The position numbers and the translations under genes are program-made. The notes beneath the pieces were generated by a model. The model ran no database searches, was not told where the DNA came from, and saw only the letters and a program-made list of their open reading frames with translations. DNA of 64,000 bases, taken from NCBI GenBank assembly GCA_944472135.2, contig OX235263.1, positions 12,135,517 to 12,199,516 on the forward strand, in the 5' to 3' direction. Below are positions 1-12,100 of this stretch, piece by piece. Each line of letters begins with the position of its first letter. Position 1 is the first letter of the stretch. The stretch comes from Trichobilharzia regenti. Its lineage: Eukaryota; Platyhelminthes; Trematoda; Strigeidida; Schistosomatidae.

Positions 1-240
1 CGTAAAATGCAATTATGGACAATACATTATTGGAAGTAAATTTACGATATGTACAAGAAGAAGAAGCTCTATGGTACTTGAAACGATGGTATTCATTTGC
101 AATGTTTACTGCTAACTATATTGGTCTAATCATGGAAAATTTGATGTTTTCGATGAAGATATAGTTTGTTCAAACATTGGTGTCGTTGTGTTTTTAATCA
201 AAGCAACTAGACCTTATGCAAGCAAATAATATGAACAAAG
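1..240 (+). repeat. Possible Penelope-like GIY-YIG relic
   Basis: One frame near the left edge reads NYGQYIIGSKFT, which resembles the Cys-x-YIG start of the GIY-YIG endonuclease of Penelope-like elements elsewhere in the window. The frame soon breaks. The assignment rests on a short motif. Confidence 0.25.
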
Positions 241-1554
241 AGTAAGTTTTGGCTTTAATAAAGGTCTAGGTAGTTGAGTCAGATAGAGTATAATATTGTG
301 TAGATAAAAAGATTATTGTGAGGTAGGTAAGTGATATTTAAGTGAGGGGTGATTTCAAAGATCTGGAAAATGAGAAGCCGTAGAACAAGCTGACCTGTAA
401 GAGGCCTCACGAATTTCTGTAGGGCGCAATGTCTAGCACCTTGACAAGAAGCTGAACAGGCTTGTAGATGGTAAAAACAAAAGCGCTTTTTTATTTGTAA
501 TTTAGATCTGTACAACCCTTATTATTTTTTTGCTCTGTTTTTTGTTGAGGTTCCAGACTAATGTTTAATTCTCGAGCTGTCAAAAAATGCATGTCGCTGT
601 CCTACAGATAAGAGTAGTTCACATTTGTGACCACTAAAACATCTGCTGATCGGCATGCGCCACCCTCCCTCCTTTTTATATATATGTATATATATTTCAC
701 ATAAATTAAGCATTTACATGATTGACATACCGTTTGTACAGGCATGATCATATTTGACAAGCGCAATTTGAAATGGAACACTGTTTTGTGACATTAAAAA
801 TTGAAAAAATGGGAAAAAACACCTCTAGAAACTTTATGAGAATAGATTACAAGATATTGGTTTAAATCTAATTTATAATGTTAAGCCCTGAGATTTTTCT
901 GGCAACAATTTTAGCCGCAGCACTGTAATGCTTTGAGCCCGTCCCAATCTTGCAGTATGCTGTACATTAATAGCTTTCGCGACAAGCGCTTCCCATTAGG
1001 TCACCAGATACATCGATACCTGAGGACATTCTTAGCAGTATCACCTTTATACATGTATGCAAGTATTTTTATAAACGCCCAGGAAATTGCGTTTAATTTA
1101 AGAAGTACATGGTATAGAAGTAGCTAGTATTACAAATAAGTTATAACCTATTTAGCAGAGTGAAACCGGTAGTGCAACAATCATTGATAAAATTATGTAG
1201 AATGATCCCGAAGAAAACAGCTGGTTAACAGACCTTGTTATGCTAAATTTGCAAGACCGATTTTCATACGGTACGCTGTACTCATTGCGAAGTAACCCTT
1301 AAACTTATATAATGTTAAAAATACTGCGAAATATTATAAAAATTGTACTTTTTAGAAAAGTATATGAGAAAAAGTAGTTATTGACTGAGTAAAGTCACTT
1401 CGACACAAAAAATAGCATTGTATTATTAACTGCATATACATATGAAAAATGTTATAAGGTGGGGTTGCTAATATAATTATTTCCAGAGTTATTTATACCA
1501 ACACAACTTAGGGAAGATTATAGAGAATAAAAATCAGTAAATTAGTCAAACGTT
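241..1554. other. Flanking DNA without recognised features
   Basis: AT-rich, with no open frame beyond about 80 codons that looks like a gene. A short TA-rich run lies near 678-695. Nothing else identified. Confidence 0.5.
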
Positions 1555-2290
1555 CGCTGCGTATGTATTAGAGTCCCATTACCATTAGTCCCACTTCCGC
1601 ACGATAACACTGAGGAATTGTTCATAAGCCGGATAAATAGAGAGAGTCAATGTCAACTCAAAAGCGTATTCATGAATAACGAAACGTAGTGGAGTGCGTC
1701 AAAGAGAAGTCCTGGATCCCTTCTGTTTAACCCTAGATATCATTGAACTCACATGGCCCACCCAGTTTCCTATTGGTCTCTCCCAATACAACACAAGGTT
1801 TCGCAGAGAGCCTCAGGATGATAGAAACATGCTTGCGGCGTGAAGAAATAACGGAGAAGATTCGTAGCATAGGTGTAAATAGATCTTGATAGTCTGTTAG
1901 ACTGGTCCACCAAAGCGAAGTGTGCGTCGATGGGCATTGAGCACACAGGTTTCGATGCATAGTAGATAAAGGGAAAACAGTTCTTCCTATTTTAGATAGT
2001 AATATAAGACCTATGGCATACCGTCACGAAATGGCGTCTTAAAGCCTCAAATATTCTTGGGCGATTCGCAGAGCCCCTTTTTTAGGATCACTTATGGAAT
2101 GTTCACCACCTTATATGCATTTCCGTTGAGGTTGCAACTCGAAAACAGAATCCAGACAATCAGCTGTTATCCCAGTGGAGACGTGTCTTCTGAAAAGTCT
2201 TCTAAAGAAGTCCACACGTACAACTGGTATGACCAATACATCATACGTGGACAACCTGACAGTCCAAACCGCTAATTCTTATTGTATCAC
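1555..2290 (+). repeat. Degenerate CR1-like LINE fragment
   Basis: The + strand contains GVRQREVLDPF (around 1697), like the RT motif GVPQGTVLGPL. Around 2070 it reads RITYGMFTTLYA, then LENRIQTISCYPSGD. Those segments parallel RITRDMFTSLYT and LENCIQAASPCLKGD in the CR1 copy at 2388-3599, on the opposite strand. Several frame breaks make it a relic. Confidence 0.6.
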
Positions 2291-2387
2291 AGACAGGGAT
2301 TTCTAATAAATTTCTTGAAAATCTTAAGAAATGCTAATGAACCTGATTCAGATTTATTGGTTGAGGATAGAAGGCTTGGAGCCTATG

Positions 2388-3599
2388 TTAATCCTTTTCT
2401 AGTAGATTTCTATGGTTGTCCAAACCCTTTTTGAACAAATCAGTTGAGGTTGCAGACACCACTTCTTCTGGGAGTCGGTTCCAAGAGTTTATGACTCGAT
2501 GTGAGAACCAGTACTCAACAGCAATATGATTTCTCCTTGGCTTTTGAACTTTCCTGCTATGTCCTCTAAGGTGTTCCGACCTGGTGGGAAGGAAAAGAGA
2601 GAATAGGTCAGGTCCGTAGTCATTATTTAAAATTTTAAACATTGTGATTAAATCTCCTCTCTGCCTACGGTATGACAGTGAGAAGAGATTTAAACTATCT
2701 AGTCTTTCCTCGTATGATAAGTTAGCTATGCCGTGAACCATACGTGTTGCCTTCCTTTGAACACTTTCTAGAATGTGTGAATCCCCTTTTAGACACGGAC
2801 TGGCGGCCTGGATGCAGTTTTCCAGTCTTGACCTAACCAGAGATGTGTATAAGGAGGTAAACATATCTCTGGTAATTCTTGTAAAGGCTCTGCGAATCGC
2901 CCATAAGGACCTGAAACTACGTGCAGCCACCGCACGACAGTGTGCTGTAGTTTTTAAGTCGTGGCTAACTATGACACCTAAGTCCAAGTGAGTCTGAACT
3001 GATGGAAGTGTTATTCCCTCTAGTTCGTAGGAGCTCGTGCTTGGTTGTCCAATGCGCATGGTTGCACATTTTGCCACATTGATCGGGAGCATCCATTCAA
3101 CAGACCACTCCGACAATTTGTTGAGGTCCTCTTGCAACGTGAGCGTATCACTGTTGCTCTTCAGCTCTCTCCAAATTTTTAAGTCATCTGCGTATAGGAC
3201 CATAGGGGAGTCGGTGAGCAGAGGTAACTCACTGATATACAGAATAAAAAGGAGAAGACCGAGAACCGTGCCTTGTGGCACTCCGCTACTTACTGCTGTC
3301 CAGGAGGAGAGTTTTGAGTTGATCCTAACCCTCTGCCTCCTATCTATGAGGAATTCCCTGAGCCAGTCTAGTAGTCTGCCTTTGATACCAAGACTTTCCA
3401 ATTTCATGAGTAGTCTTTTGTGAGGTACTTTATCAAAGGCTTTACTGAAGTCTATGAAGACGACGTCAACGGGTCTTCTGTTGTCCTTTGATTTGACCCA
3501 GCTTTCTCTTGCAGTCAGGAGATTCGACAGACATGAGAGGTTCCTCCGGAAGCCATGCTGTGCTCCAGATAACAAGTTGCTATTTTCCAGATAAGCCAT
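2388..3599 (-). CDS. CR1-type reverse transcriptase, C-terminal part
   Basis: About 403 residues with RT blocks in order: GFRRNLSCLSNL, VDVVFIDFSKAFDKVPH, VSSGVPQGTVLG and VLYADDLKIW (the YADD catalytic pair), then a C-terminal region with SRLENCIQAASPCLKG, RMVHGIANLSYEERL and NSWNRLPEEVV, typical of CR1/Jockey elements. The protein would copy element RNA into DNA at the target site. The upstream stop at 3615-3617 separates it from the N-terminal half. Confidence 0.85.
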   Translation of the reverse strand: MAYLENSNLLSGAQHGFRRNLSCLSNLLTARESWVKSKDNRRPVDVVFIDFSKAFDKVPHKRLLMKLESLGIKGRLLDWLREFLIDRRQRVRINSKLSSWTAVSSGVPQGTVLGLLLFILYISELPLLTDSPMVLYADDLKIWRELKSNSDTLTLQEDLNKLSEWSVEWMLPINVAKCATMRIGQPSTSSYELEGITLPSVQTHLDLGVIVSHDLKTTAHCRAVAARSFRSLWAIRRAFTRITRDMFTSLYTSLVRSRLENCIQAASPCLKGDSHILESVQRKATRMVHGIANLSYEERLDSLNLFSLSYRRQRGDLITMFKILNNDYGPDLFSLFLPTRSEHLRGHSRKVQKPRRNHIAVEYWFSHRVINSWNRLPEEVVSATSTDLFKKGLDNHRNLLEKD

Positions 3600-3614
3600 G
3601 ATGCTTTTCTTGAT

Positions 3615-4860
3615 AATTCATTCCAGTGTCTTGATTAAAGTGCTGGTGAGACTGATAGGCCTATAATTTGAAGGGCTTTGTCTTGATCCTCCTTTGTGTA
3701 TGGGGGTTACTATGGCGTCTTTCCAATCACGTGGCAACACTCCATTTAGGAGAGATAGCCTGAAGATCGTGGTCAAGGGGCCGGCTATGTGGGCTGATAG
3801 CTCCTTGAGAAGCCTTGGATGAAGACTGTCAGGACCCATTGATTTTCCTGCATCTAGTTTCATTAAGAAGTTGAGCACGATGCCTTGGTCGATGTCAACG
3901 GAATCTATCCCATGTTCTTCTGATGCAGCCAGAGCTGATCCTATAGGCAGTGATGACTCCTGAGTGAAGACTTGGGAGAAGTAGTTTGCCATTGCTTCTG
4001 CTTTTTCTTGATCTTCTTCGATTGTATCTTTGTCAATAATCAGGTTTGGGACACCATTGGGTGTTTTATTCTTTAAGTTCATGTACGAGAAAATTTTCTT
4101 AGGTTGTGCCTTTGCATTTTGGGCCAGGTGTGTCTCGAACTTCATCCCTGATTGGCGGATTTCTGCGATAGCTTTATTTCTAGCAGTAGTATATAATTCC
4201 CTGGTCTCAGAAGTCTCAAGTTTTGCAAACAGGTTCCAACATTTGCGTTTACGTCTGAGTAACTTACGAATCTCTTGGTTTATCCAAGGGGGGGAATGTT
4301 TCCGACCCTTTGGAACAGACCAAGGGATGAAGGGTACAGTTACTTGGGCGTAAAGTTGCTTAAATTGGTTCCATGCGACTTCTACTCGGGACTCTGGATT
4401 GATGTACCAGTTTACTGAGTTGGCTGCTGAGACGATCGCATTTATGTCAGCTTTCCAAACGTTTGGTCGAGCTGGGGTTTTGGCCTTTGCTGCCGTTGCT
4501 GTGAATTTGAAAGTGAGCACAGCATGGTCACTTCTTCCTAACGGAGGAAGATGTTGTATGAGATCCACATCCTCACCGTGTGAGAACACTAGGTCCAGAG
4601 TTGACGAGGAGTGCTGTGAGTCATAGCGCGTGGGCTTAATGATATGTTGGACTAGAGCTAGCGATATACTAGATTCTAGCAGTTTATGATCAAAGGAGTT
4701 GACTGAAGATGGAGTTGTTAGGCTCGACCAGTCAACTGTTGGGGCGTTGAATTCACCGACTACGAGACTTCGACATTTGGAAGTCCAGGAGCCTAGCTTC
4801 TCTATTAAGAAGTCGTCTGCACTGCAGTCAGGACTAATCCATCATCTCTTTCCATTCCAC
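3615..4860 (-). CDS. CR1-type endonuclease end and RT N-terminal part
   Basis: The longest frame, 3618-4589, starts MFSHGEDVDL and continues upstream in frame to about 4860 with the last endonuclease strands. It includes GRSDHAVLTF (the catalytic SDH of this endonuclease class), a basic linker RKLLRRKRKCW, and the first RT blocks GPDSLHPRLL, PRDWKDAIVTPIHKGG and NYRPISLTSTLIKTLE. It ends at a TGA in the middle of a conserved block, so the copy is probably dead unless the stop is recoded. Confidence 0.8.
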
Positions 4861-4925
4861 CGAGTCGGGATACCTTAGAGGAGTTAGTCAGGGAGTTTAA
4901 CAATTATGTAGGAAGTATATAACTG

Positions 4926-5118
4926 TTAGTCGGTGGCACAGTGGTTAGGACTCTCGCCGACTATGAAAATGGTTCGGGGTTCGTTCCCCTGCCGACGAAT
5001 ACCTGATATCTGTGGTCGGCATGCAAAATTTGGGCTACCGATATCATACGCTGAAAAATTCCATATATGTACCAAAAAATACGGTGTGGAATCAAGCTGT
5101 AATAAAAGAAATTGAAAA
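4926..5118 (+). mobile_element. tRNA-derived SINE, family A
   Basis: The head GTCGGTGGCACAGTGGTTAG and the GGTTCGTTCCCC block resemble the A and B boxes of a glycine tRNA gene, the internal RNA polymerase III promoter. The body ends with the shared ACGGTGTGGAATCAAGCTGT and an A-rich tail. Other copies lie at 26775-26955 (-), 40840-41027 (-) and 42408-42592 (+). Confidence 0.75.
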
Positions 5119-5155
5119 GAATAACTACTGTTTCGCTCACCGAGTCGTGAAATTT

Positions 5156-5533
5156 TTTTTTTGATTTTTGATTTACAGACTACCAAAGGAAGCGGTATTC
5201 TCCTCACTGCAGTTATTAAATTGGGTATTAGAAAAGTTCAGGTGTTTATTGTTGAATGGTTCATATAGGCTTGCCACCTTCTATACTCAGCCAAAATCTA
5301 ATATCCTAATACACTCTCTTCTTGTAATGTTTTTCACAATCCCACTTCAGATATTCTCTTAGGAGCTAGATTAATCCATAAGTGTTCGTGGACTGATGAA
5401 TTTGTCCTGAGCTAACTATTAACAAGCATATTAAAAGCTCAAGGTCTATTCTGAAACTGTATATTGAAAGGCTCTCGGGAGCGCGATATTTATTTGATGT
5501 GCTACTGGGACATCTTGTGGCCACTAGATTTTG
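5156..5533 (+). promoter_or_regulatory. Probable 5' UTR of SMG6 with a splice-acceptor-like site
   Basis: A T-rich tract (5152-5172) ends in TTTACAG at about 5177, which looks like a splice acceptor. An in-frame stop at 5525-5527 precedes the first ATG at 5534. The acceptor could receive an upstream non-coding exon or a trans-spliced leader, which is common in schistosomes. No TATA box or other promoter signal could be identified. Confidence 0.4.
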
Positions 5534-6125
5534 ATGTCAAGCTACACGAAAAACAAAAAACCAGATCGGGACTTTTATCGTCATCCTCGGTACAACGCAC
5601 CTGACGGAGATTACGAAAAATTTAACAATTCTGGAAATTATAGAAACACTGCTGTTCCCTCAACACAGACATCTAACTACACTAAGGATAGAAATGCTTC
5701 TTTAAATCCTGATCATTCAGGTAGGAGACCCGCAAATAGTGGGAGGAAGTATTACGGCTCTGAGCATCAACGGGAAAACAGAAATCATTCTAAGAGCGAA
5801 AGGTTCACAACAGAAACTAAAGAGAGTCCTACAAATGCCTACCCAAGTTCTACGACAAAACCGTCACCTTATCATGGTGAAAGTAGAACGGCTTCATACA
5901 GTGGACATTTGCATGCACAGTCAAAGCGAGAGCATATATCAACTTCAGATGTACCAAAAGCGGGACCGACTAACAGCAGTGTAATGGAGCAAACCAAGTC
6001 ATCCAATACAGCGGAAAAGCACGGTGGACTTATTCACTTGCCAAAGAATGTAGACATTTTTCAACGAAATCCCGAGTCCCACAACACCCAAAATTCGCGA
6101 GGTGTTCGGCGTGATCCTGCTCGGT
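5534..6125 (+). CDS. SMG6: SMG6 exon 1 (N-terminal low-complexity region)
   Basis: The exon opens at ATG 5534, the first Met after the stop at 5525, and ends at 6125 before GTAAGT, leaving one base for the next exon. It codes for about 197 residues rich in Ser, Thr, Asn, Pro, Tyr and Arg, probably disordered. Residues 8-20 read [13 protein letters not shown], resembling the KKPDLQIYQPG exon-junction-complex binding motif I recall from human SMG6. A second short hydrophobic motif, [11 protein letters not shown], lies at about residue 164. The rest has no recognisable domain, as expected for the poorly conserved N-terminus of this family. Confidence 0.85.
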
Positions 6126-9100
6126 GTAAGTTACTTCTATTTTACCCGTATGTGGTGGTGGTCATTGGTTAGGAACTCTTCAGATTCATGCTTGTCACTC
6201 TTAAAGTTCTCATTATCCATTGCTGTCATCTTTGAATTTTGTAATGCAACTTCCATAATTTTCACCACAAAGCCTGTCTCAAGTGCGTAGGTACTAACTG
6301 ACCCTTTTTCATTTCATTCGTCCTGGAGTATAAGGTAGTGAGCCTAGTTATCTGTGTGTACATTTAGGTTATCGTAAGCGTATATCAGGAGGACAAATAG
6401 TAGGAGACTACAAATTCAAGGTGATAAAAATGGTGATGTATTGTAATGTATGGAGGTCTTCCTTTACAACCTGTGTTGGTTGAAGCTGAATTTAGTTAGA
6501 TGCGTAACTCAAATCATCCATAATGGTGCATATGTATTCTATATTCTGAAAATTCTCTCCATTTCTTGAATTATGCTTTCCTGGCGCATCGTTTTAATTA
6601 CATTTCTAAAGCTTTTATGCATGCTTTTATCGTGTCAACTTGAACTGATGCAATCTGAAAAATTAATGTTGATAAATTAGATCACAAACTGATATGAGTT
6701 GGAAAACTGTTGGAAATCAAGAAATGCTGTACTGGTTTTAGGCCTAGTTTGAGACTCCAGCAGTACGCACTCATAACCCCACAGCATATCGAACTCAGCA
6801 CTTTGGGAGTCGACTGATAATGGACTTACTGACTATACACGGTCCATCTGCGATGGGTTCAAGTACAAGCTCCTGTCAGTCTTTCAACAGAACTTTTCCT
6901 GACTGATCAAGTGACTAAAAGCTAATTGAGTGAACTGTATGTGGTCGATATTTTTGTGAGAAACGTAATGAAATGGAGCAGCCTTGCTTAACATTACAGC
7001 TGGCTGAAAGCAGAGCTTCTAGCTGGTCTTCTGCTCCTGCTCTACCTAAGGTGTTTTTGTATGCTTTTTCAGAATGTTGATGAAATTCCCAATGAGACCT
7101 CTCTCTAACGGAAAGTTTCAGAGTGCAGTTTTATTCACCTAATAGAAGATTGGTGATCTGCGATATGCGTGACAGCTTTCTAACAGCCGAGTCACTTTCC
7201 ATCTATTTTAGTTTAGGTAACTACAGAGTATCTTCAACCTTCATACAATAGATGTGGTTGGTAGTACGTGGGAGATCTGCTCCGGATAAGTTCTAGGTGG
7301 CTGAAGTGAGTTCACACATTGAAAATGGGGAAACCAGTATGCTCTTCTTAAACAAGTTTTCAAATATTTTGCGAAGTCAGCAAAGTACAACAGTACTGAG
7401 TGATACTATTGGTAAAAGATAGATTGGCTAATTGTCGCGTAAACTACCTAGGACGTTTCAAAAAATAAACACAGCGATGACTGCCTTTCGAATTGATGAA
7501 CCTTTCAATCTTTCATACTTTCTCTAACAATTCAGTTCATTCCATGACTTCCATCTTTAGAAAAAACCCTGGTTGTCTTATTGAAGTTCATTGCCTGAAT
7601 TTCATTTCGGATCGGTTTTGACGTGCCATAAAAGCACTTTATGTTAGAACAGAAAATACTGGCTCAGCAAACCAGCTGGACTGCTCTACTTGCCTTTTCA
7701 GACATCTCAGGGTGTTAGTCGACTTACCACTTGTCTCACAGGCCGTCTTACTATGGGCGTACTTCTTGCAACCTCTGGCTCAGATGAGCTGAAATAACTT
7801 AAGATTATTGTCAAGTGTAACTACTCTCTGTCATGCATTTTGACCATTATTCCTCACGGTCCTTGCATAAGCGTTGTTTCCGAAATATGGCAACTTGAAC
7901 TGGTACAATTTATTGTAACATTCTACGTTGATGATTCACTTAAAGCCTACTGAAAACAACTTTTTAACGATTCAAAATAACGCAGATAATCTCAGATCTC
8001 AAACAATGACGAACAGGTGAGGATGGTGATAGACGAATGTTAAGATGAAAAGAAAAAAACAAAACAATTCAGATGTGTAAGTAGCAATAGTAACATACTG
8101 ATGGTAAATAAATTAGATATAGCATTCATTGGCATAAGCACTTAAATTTCAGTCACTGGGTTTCGGGTTCGAGTTTTGCTCCATCTACTTCAACCGGAGC
8201 TAAGTAGTAGTCAAGAGGCCTTATACAACAAATGTGGCGTATCACCCATTACTGGGTAAATGACTTTATAACCAACCAACCAATATTAAAAGAAGGGTGT
8301 ATCATATCGTTCGACAGGTTATGATGTAGAATTGGACTTAAATTTTCACTGAATTGTTTCATATTTGGGATGGGGACTTTGATGTAGGCAAGACACATAC
8401 AGAAAGAAAATGTTTGTTGTAAGATTGTGTATGTCTCAGCTATCATTTATGTCTCCATTTATTCTGTAAGGAATTATATATTTTCGGGAATGTTGAAGCT
8501 CTGTTATCTCCGAAGGCAGTTAAATAGAACATGGTTTAAACAAATGACCTAGATCGACGACACTTCTACACTAGAGTCCGTAAAGCTGATAAAGAATGCG
8601 AATACATTTGCGCTATTGTAGTTAATATAGGACTGCACCATACACTTTCTAGTATCTATGGCTAAGTCTCTCTGTCTCTCTGTTTTCGACATAGAACTTT
8701 GCACAAATGTGCGGAAGTTCAAGTCGCCACATTCCGTGTAGCACGCGAAGCAAGAGAAGAAAGTACAAGAAAAGCATAATAGAAACAGTGAGCAGAGGTG
8801 TGAGACAAAGGAGTAATAAAGAAATACAAAACAGTTTCATTGAAGATCATAAGTCACAGGGAGTGGATGCATCTGCGCCACTGAGAACGATTTTGAGCCA
8901 TGTCACCAATTGTTTCCAACCATAGATTTTTACCGTCCCGAGGACCCCAGCCTGGAAGTCTACACCTTCCTACGTGGCTTAGACCAACTGTTGTGGATTT
9001 CATTGACTGATGCCAAGTTTTTGTTTGACCGCCGCTAGCTTTTTTCCAGCCTGACCCTATATCCGCTAACATTGCTCGTCGAGGGAGGCGATGGCTTGGC

Positions 9101-12100
9101 ATACGTAACACATGTCCTAACCATCTCAGTCTTTGTAGCTTCACGACTTCGTCGATTGATTTCCCCTGTTTACCTAGAACTCTACGCCTAACCTCCATGT
9201 TGCTCACCTTATTATGCCACTTTACACGGGAAATAGAACGCAGGCACCTATGATCAAAGACAGCTAGTCTTTTCATGTCTTCCACTCTCAGTGGCCAGGT
9301 CTCACAACCATAAAGGAGGACGGAGCGGACTGATGAGCAGTACACCCGCCCTTTGGTCGATAGTCGAACATCTCGTCTACGCCAGAGTCGGCGTAAACTA
9401 ACAAATGCGAAACGAGCCCCTTGTATTCGTGCTGAGATTTCGTCAGAGATCAGCCCGTTGGGGCTGATGGTACTTCCCAAATAAGTGAAGCGGTCAACGT
9501 GCTCTACCACTTCACTTCCTATTTTTAAACTAGGCGTCGATGTAGTCCAGTCCTGTAACATCATCTTGCATTTGGCGGGAGCGAATCGCATGCCAAACAT
9601 TCGTAGATTGCTGTTCAAGGTGTTTAGAAGACTCTGCATTTCGTCAGCGTCTTCGCCTAGAAGGACTATATCGTCTGCATATTCCAAGTCAACGAGATTA
9701 TTCCCAGGTAGCAAGTCAATCCCTGAATCGCTGAAGTCACCTAGGGTTAAGTCCATTAACACATCTATGATGAAGTTGAATAGAAAAGGAGATAATGGGC
9801 ATCCTTGACGGACACCACTGGTCGTCATCAGTTCAGATGACAGCTCGCCGTAAGCCCTCACCTGGCTGTATGAGTACGAATAGAGTGCCTTAATCAGTGC
9901 AATATATTTTCTTGGAATTCCCTTTACAGCCAAGCATCTCCAGAGAACTTCCCGATCGACAGAGTCGAATGCTGCCTTTAGGTCAAGAAATATAATGACT
10001 GTTGGACGCCGGTAGGAATGCCTATGTTCTAGAATCTGTCGGAGGGTGAAGATATGATCAATACACCCTCTTCCTGGTCTAAAGCCTGCCTGGCTCTCTC
10101 GTGTTTGTGCTTCCCGAGCACCACTCAGTCTACGCATGATTATTGAGCCTAAGACTTTAGATACTATATTAGTCAAGCTAATCCCTCTGTGATTATCACA
10201 GGAAGACTTGTCTCCCTTCTTGTATATGGGGATAATCAGTGACTTACACCAACCCGATGGGACTTCTTCTGATTCCCAGACGCTGCCTAGTACCTCAGTT
10301 AATCCGGACAGTAAGCTGTCTCCACCGTACTTAAATACCTCTGGCGTCATTCCATCAGGTCCCGCTGCTTTGCCTAGTTTCAGATTGGTGACAGCTTTAG
10401 TAACCTCAGTTAGTGACGGAGGACCTGTATCTATATCCCATTCAGGGAGGTGTTGGATGCTCGGAAGGTTGAGCGTGGCTGTGGGCAAATTAAACTGCTC
10501 CTCATAATGCTCTTTCCAACGATCCAGTCGTCTATCCTGGAGCTAATTATAGTGCCATTTTTTTCCGAGATTGTCTCACTAATGATTTGTCTTCTCCCAC
10601 CCGTTTCCCTGATGAGTCCAAAGAGTTGCCTGGTGTTGCCTATCCTCAAAGCTTTCTCCATCTCTTTGGCTTTTGTCGCCCACCACTGTTCACGGTCCTT
10701 GCGGAGACTTTTCGTAAGTTTCCTCTTGTGCAGCTTTCGCTCCTCATTGAATTCGGAGCTCGCCGGAATAAGTCTTCTAGCATCTATCAGTTCGGATGAG
10801 GCGGTGGAGATCCAGTGGTTTTTACTCACCTTTGGGTTTACCTTATTCACAGCTTTTACAGCTGTATCTATGGCTGCCTGGATATTTTTCCAAGCTTCTT
10901 CAGGGTGAGCACAGCTGTCGAACACAGATATGTGTTTAGCTAGTTCTTCCTGAAATACGGATTTAGTTTCCTGATCGAGCTGGGGACGTGATGGTTTTAC
11001 CGCCAGCTGTTTCCTACGTCCGTTCAGTCGTAAGCACACCCGAGCGCGGACCAGTGCATGGTCGGTATCTACGCACGTGTTCCAGAAGGAGCGACAATCT
11101 CCTACCGACCCACGCCAACGATAGCTTATTGCTATGTGGTCTATTTGTGTCCAGCGTTGGTTTGATGAAGGGGGTCTCCAAGTCAAACAGTGTCTCTCCT
11201 TGTGTTTGAAGTTAGTGCTTACAAGAAACAAATGATTATCAGAGCAGAACTGTAGGAGACGGTCACCGTTGTCGGTTCGCTGGCACGGAACTCCATAGGT
11301 GCCACCGACATCCTTCTCAGATTGACACAATTTCCCTACTTGAGCGTTAAAGTCACCAGCTAGAACGACTATGTCTGAGCGTTTAGCCTTTCCACCAAAC
11401 TAGACAGCTTTTGGTAGAACTCATCCTTCGTTTCATCTGAACTGCAGTCAGTGGGGGCGTAGGCGGAGATTACGAAAAGGCATCGGCGAGTAGTGCAGTC
11501 CTTCCTCCTTCTTACTGATCCGTTCAGGCGGACAGCACACATTCGGCTATCTACCGGGATCCAGTCAAGCAATGTCTTTTCTGCCCTAGTACTCAAAGCT
11601 ATCCCTACGCCAGCTAATCCTCGTGAACTAGCTGTGGCATCTCCTGACACCCTCAAGGTGAATTTTGCAGATTCAACCTGTTGGCCAGGTGGGGTTAGGT
11701 GAATAACCACACTTGGGTCTTGTATGCGTGTTTCTGAAACACAGCATACATCAATGGCTCGTGATGCCAGGGTCTTGGCTAGTGATGCTTGTTGTCCTAT
11801 TTGGCAAAGTGTCCTAACATTAAGAGCTCCTATATGAAATTGGTGGCGCGGCTTTAAGAGGCTGTCGGTGGTGGTTTTTTGGCTTCCATCGTTTTTAGTG
11901 GACGCAGAGTGGAGAGGAAGTGGAGAGCTATCAAGTCGAGGAGTTGCATCAGTGGAAGGAAGGCAAGATGATAGAGATGAAGATGAAGACAAAGATGAGT
12001 GAGTAATAGAGAGGTTTCGTGTGCATTTCGGATTGTGAGGGCGATTGTTACTTCCCGGCTGCCCACACCGTGGAAGTTGGTTGCGTGACCGCAGAGCCCA

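Larger units (their letters stand above)
2340..4862 (-). mobile_element. CR1/Jockey-type LINE, 5'-truncated
   Basis: The minus strand encodes the end of an apurinic-type endonuclease (about 4860-4500, with VVGEFNAPTVDWS and GRSDHAVLTFKF), a linker and a reverse transcriptase. The 5' part of the endonuclease is missing. The element ends near 2340 just downstream of its stop codon. It is the best-preserved CR1-type copy here; one in-frame TGA separates the two long frames. Confidence 0.85.
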
